From contig JBCFYV010000001.1 of the NCBI GenBank assembly GCA_039000515.1, forward strand, positions 66,557,919-66,621,918: 64,000 nucleotides of DNA, read 5' to 3'. Position 1 is the first letter of the stretch, and each line of letters opens with the position of its first letter. A program made the position numbers and the translations under genes. The notes under the pieces were generated by a model, which searched no databases, had not been told where the DNA came from, and worked only from the letters and a program-made list of their open reading frames with translations. This stretch comes from Timema cristinae. Lineage: Eukaryota; Arthropoda; Insecta; Phasmatodea; Timematidae. Below are positions 32,320-42,796 of the stretch, one piece after another.

Positions 32320-32979
32320 TTATGAAATGATCTGTAAGCGGGAAGTGTCGGTGTTTTTATAGCTTTTGCGCGGTAGATACACGCAGCAGCCGACATTTGT
32401 GCGGGTTCTATATCTGAACCATTCTGGTGTACCTTGTTTGAAATCTAGCAATATATAGCCGTGAGGCGTACTTGTAGCATCGGTGTAAGCCTCTTGTAAA
32501 ACACGGGGATTTTCAGGACAGACTTGTCGTGCAAAGTGTTGAATCTGAGCTTTATCCCTTGGATTTTTAAAAAGCACGATATAATGTGCGTTTAAGGAAA
32601 TGTCTCTTTGGCCCTTGCCCTGATGGAATATATTTTGTGTAAGGTACATGACGCTAATATTTTGATGGTGGCATCCTTTGGTGAAAAGATCGACGACCAC
32701 TTCGTTGGCTTCACGCATCAGGTCGTCCAGGATAATCAGCTGTGGAGAGTCATTACAGACGTCATCCATTTCCGGCAAACCCTTACAGAATATGACGTGG
32801 GGACTTGTCCCGTCTTGTTCGAATCCCGGTTGCCATAAAGCATAATACCATGTGATTTTATCAAATTTAACGTCACACATTGTGTCCAAGTGACGGATAA
32901 AGTCTGCTACAAAATGTGACTTTCCACAGCCGGACGGGCCGCTTATGATGGCCGAAAATGGATGTTTCAACTTGTCCAT
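32320..32979 (-). CDS. ATP: Polinton genome-packaging ATPase (FtsK/HerA type)
   Basis: 219 aa. Walker A is GPSGCGKS at residues 14-21 and Walker B is LIILDDL with acidic residues at 85-86. Sensor-like YLTQNIFHQGKGQRDISLN follows, typical of A32-like packaging ATPases of Polintons, adenovirus-like and large DNA viruses. It would drive DNA into preformed capsids. It is the first gene of the compact block. A textbook promoter sits upstream: TATAAATA at 33017-33024 and initiator TCAGTC at 32989-32994, with the start codon 13 nt after the predicted start site. Confidence 0.95.
   Translation of the reverse strand: MDKLKHPFSAIISGPSGCGKSHFVADFIRHLDTMCDVKFDKITWYYALWQPGFEQDGTSPHVIFCKGLPEMDDVCNDSPQLIILDDLMREANEVVVDLFTKGCHHQNISVMYLTQNIFHQGKGQRDISLNAHYIVLFKNPRDKAQIQHFARQVCPENPRVLQEAYTDATSTPHGYILLDFKQGTPEWFRYRTRTNVGCCVYLPRKSYKNTDTSRLQIIS
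32325..32361 (-). promoter_or_regulatory. TATA box and initiator before 110-aa gene
   Basis: TATAAAAA (32354-32361) and TCATTT (32325-32330), 33 nt apart. They lie across the ATPase stop codon. Confidence 0.6.
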
Positions 32980-32988
32980 AATGTTTGA

Positions 32989-33024
32989 GACTGAGCTTAT
33001 AAGCTATATGAGCTTGTATTTATA
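32989..33024 (-). promoter_or_regulatory. ATPase promoter: TATA box plus arthropod initiator
   Basis: TATAAATA (33017-33024) and TCAGTC (32989-32994) with 32 nt from the first T to the initiator A. TCAKTY is the arthropod initiator consensus. Confidence 0.7.
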
Positions 33025-33690
33025 GGATAGGAGGGAGGTGAGGGTGTAGACGTTAAAACACAAACATAGCAATTTTTACAATATTTATTTACAATCAGGA
33101 AAAAAGTATACACACAGTGTAAAGTATACTGTGAATATTTACAATATATAATTGTTTGTATAAACATAGCTGGTTTTGTTTACACACAGTGAAAAGTATA
33201 CTGTGAATATTTAAAATATAGGGGGAATAGTGGCCTCGGTACTAAAAGAAAATAAATATATATGTGAATAGATTTAAAATAAAAATATATACAATCAGTC
33301 TGCCATATTTGACTGAAAAAAATATATACAAACAATGTATTAGATTTAAAATAAAAATATATACAATCAGTTTATCAGAAAAAAATATATATACAAACAA
33401 TGTATTAGATTTAAAATAAATATATATATACAAACATTTGGCTAGAATTAAAATATATACAAGTAACTAATTGACTAGAAAAAAAATCAGGTAGGCAGAG
33501 GACTGTACTGGCAAATAAAAAAATATAAAAAAAGTATCCCGGGTGCATAAAAAAATAAAAAAATATGCTTGTTTTCATGCAGAAAAAAAATATGAAAAAA
33601 ATCTCAAATCTTTGAAAAATGGTATGTCAGTGGAACTGTCTAGAGTGAAAGAAAAAAAAAGATGATTATTCAGCCCGTCTAAATGATCAC
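33025..33690. other. AT-rich intergenic spacer inside the Polinton
   Basis: The only sizeable non-coding stretch between genes. It holds two copies of ACACACAGTG followed by AAAGTATACTGTGAATATTT (about 33113 and 33181) and three copies of an ATTAGATTTAAAATAAA unit (about 33269, 33343, 33406) spaced about 65-75 bp. It may hold polymerase-gene 3' signals or a replication or packaging element. No gene is seen. Confidence 0.6.
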
Positions 33691-33693
33691 CTT

Positions 33694-36600
33694 TTATTCG
33701 TGGCGAGCGCGTTTACAAGGACTCTGATACCCAAACGGCAACGTATTAAAATCATCTGTTATCCGGCGTTTGGTGTACACGGGCCGGTAGACTTTAGCCT
33801 GCGAAACGGTACATACAGTCGCAAGACCTTTTCTTACAATTTTGTGCGGTATCTGTATGTATCTTTCCACAGCCTGTTCGGTGACCATCGCTTTCAAAAC
33901 TTCAAAATTAACATCGTTCCGGTTGCCATAGTTTATGGTGATCCCGCGAACCTTGCACACCGTTTTTGTTTTGGCAGGATCACCGCCAATGCAAACTCGG
34001 TAAGCGTAATTTTTGGGACCACCAGATACAAAGGCGCTAATGTAGCTTTCCGGACCGTAATCCTGAAGTTCATCAGTGAGGTCACCTAAAAAGTCTCCGG
34101 TCGGTGGACTCCAATCGCCGGGGCGTTCGGTGAATAGAACGCTATCTGTATCATGATATAAAACGCGGTCCCCCAATTGTTCAAGGATGCTGTATAAGTG
34201 CAACCTAGCCATAGCAGTCGTGTAGCACGCCACCGCCACACTCGTGTTAGGGTTAGGGCGCAATGCGTCACGCGCATCCTTGTAATTGAGGAACATAACC
34301 TCATCATTTACATCAATCACGCTGTCCACGGTGATGTACGGATCCGTCAGGTACTTGTGGACGCCCTGATAGTCGTTGACAACGGCTACGTGTGGTAAAT
34401 CGGGTCTTTGCCCAAACTTTCCCCATAGTGAATTTAAAAAAAGTTTAGCCAGAGTGCGGAGACCAGGGTTTTTACAAACAGAGCCGAAATCTAGTTTTAC
34501 CCCTTCCCTTTCCTCATAATTTTGAATGTAAGCTAACTTTTCCTCCTGTGAGGTACACCACTCTGGCCATCCGCTGGCTTCTTGTTTAATTTTCAAAAAA
34601 GTATCAATGTACCCGTGAAACAGGCCGCCAGAACGCGTCTGACGGTCATAAACAGATACATTGTACTCCCACACTTCGTGCACTGCTTCAACGGTGTAGC
34701 CTTTCTCAACGGCTTTCCGGATCTCGTCAATCACCCAGACGCCTGTCAACCAGCGATCTTTTTTGTCGTTGTGCTGACACGCGCCTTGGTTTTTCTCCTC
34801 CCCGCATTTCCTGCACAAGATGAACATTAGCTTGTCGTGCATCCTGGTAGGCAATACGGGCAGGAATAAATCTCGCGGAGGCGTCACTGTAACTTTGGCT
34901 ATGCCTTCTACTTGATCTATAGACGGACAATTTGGTTCCAAGTGAATTTTGGGGTGGCCGACTGGGTATTTTTTATACTTGCAAACGTATGGATACAATG
35001 AACACACATCCAAGTACTTGATCTTCTCCCCACAAGAAAGGTCTGTTTCGTGGAAGAGCTTGATACAATTTGTACGCCCGCCAAAGAATGCATCCCTGGG
35101 ACTGAGAGGTTCCTTGGTATACACCTCGTGCCGGAGTACAAATTGCTGCAAGTCCTTGTCTGTGCGTTTCATCGCATTAAACATGCACTCCCACATCTCT
35201 ACGACCGTGTAGCCGGCATTCTTAAACTTTTCCAAACAAGCCATGGTCGCTTCATAACGCGTCTCCATGGTCTCGTGGGGGCTATTTTTGACGGGGGTGG
35301 TCCTGTCAGGGTAACAGAGAGGGCACCCGTGCCAATAACAGCCCCAAAACTGGAAGACGGTGGTGGTATCTCCAGCTTTAACAACACCGTCTACACGTCG
35401 CCCTAACACATATTCCTCACGGCCGTTACCCGCATGAAGAATAGAGACACCGCGTTGATGGGCCTCCCAGCAGAGCCATTGTACAGCGACGTGCGACTGT
35501 TGGTCTGCGCACCGATAGCCACCGTTAGGGATAATACCGATAGTATTCTCCTTAAGATGACTTCGGCGGTAAACCAACATGGCCGCTCCAGCTATCGTAC
35601 ACGCCTCTCTGAAGGGATCCACCTTTGCTTTCTCCATGAGCATCTCTCTAAACTTCAGGCAGGCCTTCCGTAGGATCTCTACATCTTTCACACAATACAG
35701 TTCCAACTCGCGTTTAAAATCAAAGACATAGTTATCTTTGACCAACGCGTCATACCACTTCTCAAAGTGCTCCTTTCCCTCAACTGACATCTCACCGATG
35801 CCGTAGTCCTCCTTTGGCGGCAAGGGACCCCTATACCCCGCGTTTTCTTTTTTATTGAAAAAATGGGGGAAATGTCCCTTGGCCAAAGACTCGTCCAAGC
35901 CGAAAGTTTTGGGCAATTTGGACAGCGACATCGGGAGAAAGTTCAGTGAGTCAATAAAGTGGAGCGGGCCGTAACGCATGGACATGATTTTCCCACCGTT
36001 CATTATAAGTTCTGGAGTCCATTTTTTAACCTCCATCATATATTTTAAAATAAAATTTCCATCATAGGATTTAGCGTTATGGCCGAGGAGGGTGATATCC
36101 TTAAATTTTGAAGCTTTAATTTGAACAATAAATTCGAAAAATTGGGCCATTGTGGTATCACCCTTGAATATGCGAGTCCTATCGCCCCCACAGTCGGTGC
36201 AATGGTGATCATTTGCATCTATATGAACACAGGCCTTACAACACGTTTGCACGACACATAGGTTTGGTTCGTGTAAGTACGTGCTGACCGCACCTTGAAG
36301 AAGCGTTTCTTGTCTGCATTCAAAGTCATAGAATACAAACATGAAACTACTCTTTTCCAGTGACGGCTTTGACGGGGCCTGTTTCATATAACAGAAATGA
36401 CCAAAAGGACGATATGAATCGCATACTCTACAAAAAGTCTCATAACACCTATGTGAATAATTTGATCTTTCCAAACTGAAAAATTGCCCGCATACCTCGC
36501 AAACCTTTTTGACATCACAGACCGATCTGTGACCTCTGCAAAAACCGGGACGTTTATGGTTATCAAAACACGTCTGGTTTGTGAACCATCGCCCGCAGTC

Positions 36601-39318
36601 TTTACAGACCACAGACAGGCCTCCGCTACAAACCGCTTTAGCGTAGCACTTTTTGCACGTGGATTCGCACTTGTGCGCATTCTTATGATCAAATGGCACA
36701 CGGCATTCGCGGCAAAAGTACCCACACTTAAATGCGGCTGTCAAGGATGTTATGACATCAAAATGGTTTTGCTTGTCGTCGTGAAAATACAAATCAAGGT
36801 GCCCCTTAAAGGAATGTTCGGAGGGAGTAGGACCCTCATATAAGACCTGTCTCCCCCGACGCTCCCTGAACACTGTGATTTTGTATTCGGAGAGGTATGT
36901 TTGAAATTGTTTCAGCTCAGTGAGCCCACCACCTTTCAAAAGATTCACACGGGCATCACGGCATAGTTCCTCTGCTTTGAGTTTTTGAATGAAACGACCC
37001 ATTTTGATCTGTTTAACGGTGTTCACGTCCATACATCCTGGTTCTCTTTTATTGTCACATATAGCTTTGGCGACAACCAATGCACGGGCTAGGCAAAGTG
37101 TGTCGTCATTTTGAATCGTAATGATCCCTTGGTTTTTACGGCTATATGTGCTAGCGGGAGAGAGTTTATCACATTTATGATTACCCCTCCCGCGAGGCTC
37201 CTTAAAATGGCAGAGTTTAACGTACAGGGGTGCTGTACTCAAAAACAAAGTATTACTTTGCAACACGCGACTTACGTTATCAAGCACTGCTCGGGCGTCT
37301 AACTGGTCTGCTCGCCTAAATGAGACGTACACAGGGCTCAACGTAGAGTCAGTGCTGTTCAAAAGTAAGCCGACGTGGTCATCGGCGCTAACGCCATGGT
37401 CCTGCAGCCGATGGAGCAAATTAGTAATTTGTTCTTCAAGCCAGCTTAATGCGTCACGATCGCTTGCTGGAGCACCAAGCTGTACGGTAATTTCTCTACC
37501 AGTATAAAAGAAACGCCTCAATTCTTTAATCCTCTCTTCAACGATACGAAGAGGGACGCCATTTTGCAATGCTCCACCTATCTGACTTACCGGGCCACTA
37601 AATCCCTGTTGAGGGGTCGAAGATGTACCAGCTGTAGCCGGCTCCACGATCCCCGTCTCCCGCACTGCAGCTGGGACTCGTGCACCGTCTCCCTGGCTCG
37701 CAGTCAGCACTCCTGCAGTGTGGTGAGACGGACTAGTAGCCGGTGGCGGTGGGAAGACTGTCCCTCCATTTATGGTCTCCAATTCAACTATAACACATGT
37801 CAAAGTAAGCACTGTTACAAACATGCGCGTATTTTTTATAAAATATGTTACATAATTGCTTTAACTGAAAACAACATTCCGCCAAATGAGTGAAAAAAAA
37901 CGCCGCTAGTTTAATAAGGCAAGATTCGAACCTTAAACTCTTTCGGCCGCGGCCGTCTGGCTCTACACGAAACAAACGCTATAGCCAACACAGCGCAGTG
38001 GTAAATTTTAGTGCGTGAAACTATATATTTTGTTGACATAATAAATAACATTTACACAAAGAAAATTAGTCACTTAAACTGTAAGCCGAAATTAGAGGAA
38101 GTGCACCCGCATTTTGCAAGGAGGGAGAATGGAAAATCTATTAGAAAAAACTTTCAACATAAATTACTATGTAATATTAAATACAACTTTAAATATCGTT
38201 TAATTTTAGAGAATATATTTTGTTGACATAATAAATACTGTAACCCTGAATTAGAGGAAGTGCACTCGCATTTTTCAATGAGGTAGAATGGAAAATCTAT
38301 TAGAAAAAACCTCCCACATAAATTCCTAGACCACCTAAACAATATATAATTTTCCTGCGTGAGGAAGTGGACCAGCATTTTGCAAGGAGGGAGAATGGAA
38401 AATCTATTAGAAAAAACTTTCAACATAAATTCCTATGTAATATTAAATACAACTTTAAATATTGTTTAATGATAGAGAATATATTTTGTTGACAATAATA
38501 AATACTGAAACCCTGAATTAGAGGAAGTGCACCCGCATTTTGCATAGAGGGAGAGTGGAAAATCTATTAGAAAAAACCTCCCACATAAATTCATAGACCA
38601 CCTGAACAATATATAATTTTCCCGCATTCTCTTGTTCACTAAACGAACTAGTACAATTGACTTGAAATGAGCAGCTGACAAGAGGTTTCGAACTAGTACC
38701 GATATAACTATGTTTGCGTGAGCGAGAGAGAGCATGAGCTACACATATAGTATATTTTCACACTAGTGGATACTTACATATCAGCCTGTCGATGGTGTCC
38801 AAATCTGTCCATACAGAGGGGGACGCTGGCGATAGGGGCGCAGGAGAGAGGATGCCTGGGACGGGCCTGAGTACGTCAGCGACGTCGTGCCTGGCACAGA
38901 CCGTTGGGGGCGCCTCCGGCTGGGTAGATGTTGGCACGCCTGTCGCTACGCTGCCCAGAAGGCCCTCATCCAGCCCATATGGATCCCAGTAGTCTGAAAT
39001 TAAATAAATACATATTAATTACCATTTACAGAAAATAAAAGACACACTGGCAAGTCTATCATAGGCAGCTAATTACCAATGGACCAGTCACCATCCGCTC
39101 TACAAATCCCCTCATCTGTAAATTGCATCAACTGGTCCAGGTTAGTGGGATCCACAGGTTGCGCCGCCACGCCGAGCGTCATGGGCTCCTCATCTAACAA
39201 AGAAGAAGAGAATACCACTGTACAGACTGACATGATAATCAAATTAGAAACCATTAAATATACAAAACGAATTAAACTTACTCAAATTCATCCCGTTTTC
39301 CAGAGCGTTAAAACTCAT
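33694..39318 (-). CDS. POLB: Polinton protein-primed DNA polymerase B, four exons
   Basis: Predicted exons are 39282-39318, 39077-39193, 38778-38993 and 33694-37787. All junctions are GT-AG. Total coding length is 4,464 nt (1,487 aa plus stop), exactly divisible by three. Exon 4 alone carries the enzyme. It starts with a linker, then a Cys/His-rich region (about residues 480-590). Exonuclease motifs follow: FVFYDFECRQ near 610, GHNAKSYDGNF near 694. Polymerase motifs are YLDVCSLYPY near 1049, NSLWGKFGQ near 1242 and LYHDTDSVLF near 1334. The first three exons add about 123 residues, acidic and then Pro-rich, without a known domain. The third intron (37788-38777) contains SINE-derived repeats. 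An AATAAA overlaps the stop codon (33693-33698). The polymerase is expected to replicate the element from protein-capped ends. Confidence 0.92.
37788..38777 (-). other. POLB intron 3 with SINE-derived tandem repeats
   Basis: The donor is GTAAGT at 38772-38777 and the acceptor ends TGTTATAG at 37788-37789. About 37905-38000 reads on the minus strand as a tRNA-like SINE head (GGTTCGAATCTTGCC B box). From 38088 to 38640 a SINE body segment (GAGGAAGTGCACCCGCATTTTG...GGAAAATCTATTAG) recurs at 38095, 38254, 38361 and 38521, with alternating 159- and 107-bp steps, a 266-bp higher-order unit repeated twice. Confidence 0.7.
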
Positions 39319-39349
39319 CTCGATCTTTATGTTATCCAATTACAAATTG

Positions 39350-39385
39350 AAATGACCGAATGTAATGATCGGGGTTCTATTTATA
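39350..39385 (-). promoter_or_regulatory. DNA polymerase gene promoter: TATA box plus initiator
   Basis: TATAAATA (39378-39385) and TCATTT (39350-39355), 32 nt from the first T to the initiator A. The predicted leader is 35 nt. The box lies just inside the right inverted repeat. Confidence 0.7.
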
Positions 39386-39403
39386 CCCCAGTCAAACGAT
39401 CTA

Positions 39404-41214
39404 GACTTGTCCCAACTTGTCTTGTCTGCCCGCCAGCCTGGCGCCAGGGTTGCGACATAACACGCAATGATTACGTCATTGGGAAAACCCCAAGGTTGTT
39501 GAGGTCAAGATCTATTCTTGTCTCGTGAGCCGTCAAGCTGACGCCAGGGAAAACCCCCGTTGCCCGGGGCAATATCTATTCTTGTCCCAACTTGTCTTGT
39601 CTGCCCGACATACTGGCGCCAGGGTTGCGACATAACACGCAATGATTACGTCATTGGGAAAACCCCAAGGTTGTTGAGGTCAAGATCTATTCTTGTCTCG
39701 TGAGCCGTCAAGCTGACGCCAGGGAAAACCCCCGTTGCCCGGGGCAATGACCTCAATATCTATTCTTGTCTTGTCTGCCCGACATACTGGCGCCAGGGTT
39801 GCGACATAACACGCAATGATTACGTCATTGGGAAAACCCCAAGGTTGTTGCGGTCAAGATCTATTCTTGTCTCGTGAGCCGTCAAGCTGACGCCAGGGAA
39901 AACCCCGTTGCTCGGGGCAATGACCTCAATATCTATTCTTGTCTTGTCTGCCCGACATACTGGCGCCAGGGAAAAAACCCTGTTGCCCCCCCGGGCAATG
40001 ACCTCGATATCTATTCTGGGCCGACATATTGGCACCAGGGAAAACCAGATGCCCGAGGCAATGACCTCAATATCTATTCTTGTCTTGTCGGGCCGACATA
40101 CTGGCGCCAGGGTTGGGACATAACACGCGATGATTACGTCATAGGAAAAAACTCAGGTTGTCCGGTCCGAGAGCTGCGGGTGGAGGAACATTTCCATGCA
40201 TTTCGACAGACGCTACCAAACAAACAATTTTAGTAGACTTGTGACAGGGGGTAGTGGCCCCTAACTGTGGATTCCGAGGCCCCTGATTGTGCATAATTAG
40301 AGATGCTAGAGTTGCGACATAACACGCAATGATTACGGCATAGGAAAATACCCAGGTTGTCCGATCCGAGAGCTGCGGGTGGAGGTACATTTCCAGACAT
40401 TTCGACAGACGCTACCAAACAAACAATTTTAGTAGACTTGTGACGGGGGTAGTGGCCCCTAACTGGGGATTCTGAGGCCCCTGATTGTGCATAATTAGAG
40501 ATGCTAGAGTTGCGACATAACACGCAATGATTACGTCATAGGAAAAACCCAGGTTGCCGAGGTCACGATCTATTCTTGTCCCAACTTGTCTGCCCGCCAA
40601 CCTGGCGCCAGGGTTGCGATGATTACGTCATTGGGAAAACCCAAGGTTATCGAAGTCACTTGTCGCCCGGCAGTCTGGCGTCAGGGTGGCGAAGGAGGAG
40701 GGGGGTCTCTGGAACAAATTACCACACTCTACCACAAAGCACCATAGCGCAAGGTTCATGCTGCTTGTTCCGGGACAGAGCCTTGTGACAGAAGAGCCGA
40801 TGTTCATTCTAGGCTTGTCAGCCATAGCGCAAGCTTCGTGCCGAGCCCTCCGTCAAACTGACGCCAGGGAAAACCCCCGTTGCCCGGGGCAATGACCCCA
40901 ATATCTATTCTTGTCTTGTCTGCCCGACATACTGGCGCCAGGGAAAAAACCCCGTTTCCCGGGGCAATGACCTCAATATCTATTAACAATCATCAAGAAC
41001 CAACATGTCCAGGGTTGGTAGTAGAGGGGGGGAGGCGGAAAGCAGGGCAAAATTGGTGGGGGAAGGAGGATATTTATAGCAACCAATCAGAGGAAAGTAG
41101 GTCAGGGGTGGGGGGGAATAACGGTAAAGATGTGGAAAGCATGTCACTCAAACAGGATGTGGGTGTTTTGACCCGTTGGCGGAAGCGGGGTTCCCATGGG
41201 TCGTACTAGCTACT
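39404..41214 (-). repeat. Polinton right terminal inverted repeat
   Basis: About 1.81 kb, inverse of the left repeat with few differences outside repeat number. It contains the same 174-bp units (ATTACGTCATTG at 39471, 39646 and 39820). It lacks most of the shorter variant units present at the inner edge of the left repeat, making it about 210 bp shorter. Confidence 0.93.
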
Positions 41215-41220
41215 CACGTT
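41215..41220. other. Polinton target-site duplication, right copy
   Basis: CACGTT follows the terminus TAGCTACT. It is identical to 23929-23934. Confidence 0.95.
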
Positions 41221-41345
41221 AAACTGAAGGTCTTCATTTAATCTCACAAACACCCTACCATTACACATTAGCGTAAGTGCGTATAGCCTGAACGTGTAGT
41301 AAGACGCCGTGCTAATAGTAATAATAATAATATAATGATAATAAT
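41221..41345 (+). mobile_element. tRNA-derived SINE, 3' part, split by the Polinton
   Basis: It resumes the SINE of 23747-23934 and ends with CGTGTAGTAAGACGCCGTGC and an AATAATAAT-type tail. Confidence 0.75.
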
Positions 41346-41393
41346 AATAGTTATGCATATAAATAGTAATTTTGTCGTTTCCATCTAATCGAA

Positions 41394-42790
41394 ATGAATC
41401 GTTTTTTCAAAAGGGTTTTCCCAATTCAAACGGAAACTGTGCAAAATTCAAAGACGAAAAAGAATCTTGCCAACAGACAATATGACGACTGTTATATTAA
41501 TTTGGCTTTCCCTTGCTTGAACAAAGAGAGTGACAATCCAAAGTATCAGTGTGTAAAATGTTGTCAAACTCTTTTAAATTATAGTATGCTGCCATGTCAA
41601 TTAAAAAGACATTTGCATTATAAGCATCCAGATTGTATTAACAAATCAAGCTTGGATTTTTTTCTTTTTAAATTAGGTGAACCTCAACAACAAAAGGGTA
41701 CAATTTATAAACAAGCTAATAAGTCGTGATACATGTTGATAAATCTAAAAAGTAACATAAAATTGCAGAACATCTTATATTACCATGTGCTGTTAATATG
41801 TGTAGTATAATGTTAGGTGAACGTGTGAGTAAAGAAATAAAAGATATTTCTCTGTCAAAAAACAAAATTCACCACCGTATCAATGATATGACAAAAAATA
41901 TAAAAGGAAAATTAATTTTCCAAGTAAGAGAAAGCTTGTTTTTCTCGATCTAGTTATATGAATCGACATATATATCTAGTTCAGCGCAGCTTTTATGGTA
42001 TATAAGATTTGCAAGTGAATAGTATCTAGTTGAAGAATTACTATTTTGTAAGAACGTTGTTTCTAGAACTATAGGAGAAGAACTATTTAAAGTAGTAGAC
42101 GAGTTTATTGATAAAGAAAGATTGTAATGGAGTAAATGTGTAAGGATATGTACCAATGACCGGGAAACATACATGTCTTGTAAAACGAATTTAAAATGTA
42201 GCCCAGAATGTAAAATAGGTTCATTGCTTATTCACCGAGAAGCTCTTGCAGCAAAACATATGCAATCAGTTGTTTATGGCGTGCTTTGCTTGTCTGTGAA
42301 AATGGTTAATGTACTCAAAACAAGTGCAGTGAATACAAAATGTTTCGTATTAATGTGCTATGAAGTGGGCAGCTCCCACCGTCACTTGCTGTTCCATACT
42401 GAAATAAGATGGCGGTCACGTGGCTGTTCGAACTGCGTGATGAGGTGAGGAACTTTTTGCAAGGTAGGTCTGTATTGTCAGAGCGTCTTCAGAGCAAACA
42501 CTTTTGGTGAAATTAGCATATCTGTGTGATAGTTGTGACAAGATGAACTCAATGGATATGTCTCTGCAGGGGCATTCTACTATTGTATTGGAGCTAAGGG
42601 ATAAAGTGAATGGTTTCATGAAAAAGTGGTTGTGGAAAAGTAGAGTTGAGAATGGAAATGTTTAGATTTTTTAGAAGAAATTAAATTAATGTCGATAAAT
42701 ACTATTCAGGAATATATTTTCAACCATTTGTCAGCTTTATACGAAAGATTTAGCGATTATTTTAAAGAAATTAGCGTTGAAAACTGTTTG
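41394..42790 (+). pseudogene. hAT transposase relic (ZBED5-like)
   Basis: A BED-type zinc finger reads YQCVKCCQTLLNYSMLPCQL and HLHYKHPDCINKS (41545-41650). After frame breaks it continues with IHREALAAKHM (42230) and SSHRHLLFHTEIRWRSRGC (42370-42425), a hallmark block of ZBED5/hAT proteins. It ends with a C-terminal piece near 42540-42780 (LRDKVNGFMKKWLWKSRVE). Many stops are present. The 3' end is interrupted by another hAT element at about 42797. Confidence 0.75.
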
Positions 42791-42796
42791 TGGATT

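Larger units (their letters stand above)
23935..41214 (-). mobile_element. complete Maverick/Polinton element (17,280 bp)
   Basis: Ends are AGTAGCTAGTACGACCC and its exact inverse, flanked by a 6-bp duplication. It carries the whole Polinton core set: protein-primed family B polymerase, DDE integrase, packaging ATPase, adenain-type protease, major and minor jelly-roll capsid proteins, plus several small proteins, all on the minus strand. Every core enzyme and capsid frame is intact. Only one small gene shows a one-base frameshift. The two inverted repeats differ mainly by homopolymer slips and by repeat-unit number. Together this indicates a recent insertion of an element that may still be able to move or to form particles. 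It lies in the Grip intron, co-oriented with Grip. Confidence 0.97.

Noticed and set aside
37564..37893. Plus-strand open frame opposite the polymerase N-terminus
   Set aside because: Antisense shadow of exon 4 with no domain.
39079..39528. Plus-strand open frame of 149 codons
   Set aside because: It is antisense to the second and first polymerase exons and runs into the inverted-repeat array. The minus-strand splice signals are far stronger.
23935..41214. Contaminating free virus genome
   Set aside because: The element is joined on both sides to one SINE through a perfect 6-bp duplication, so it is integrated.
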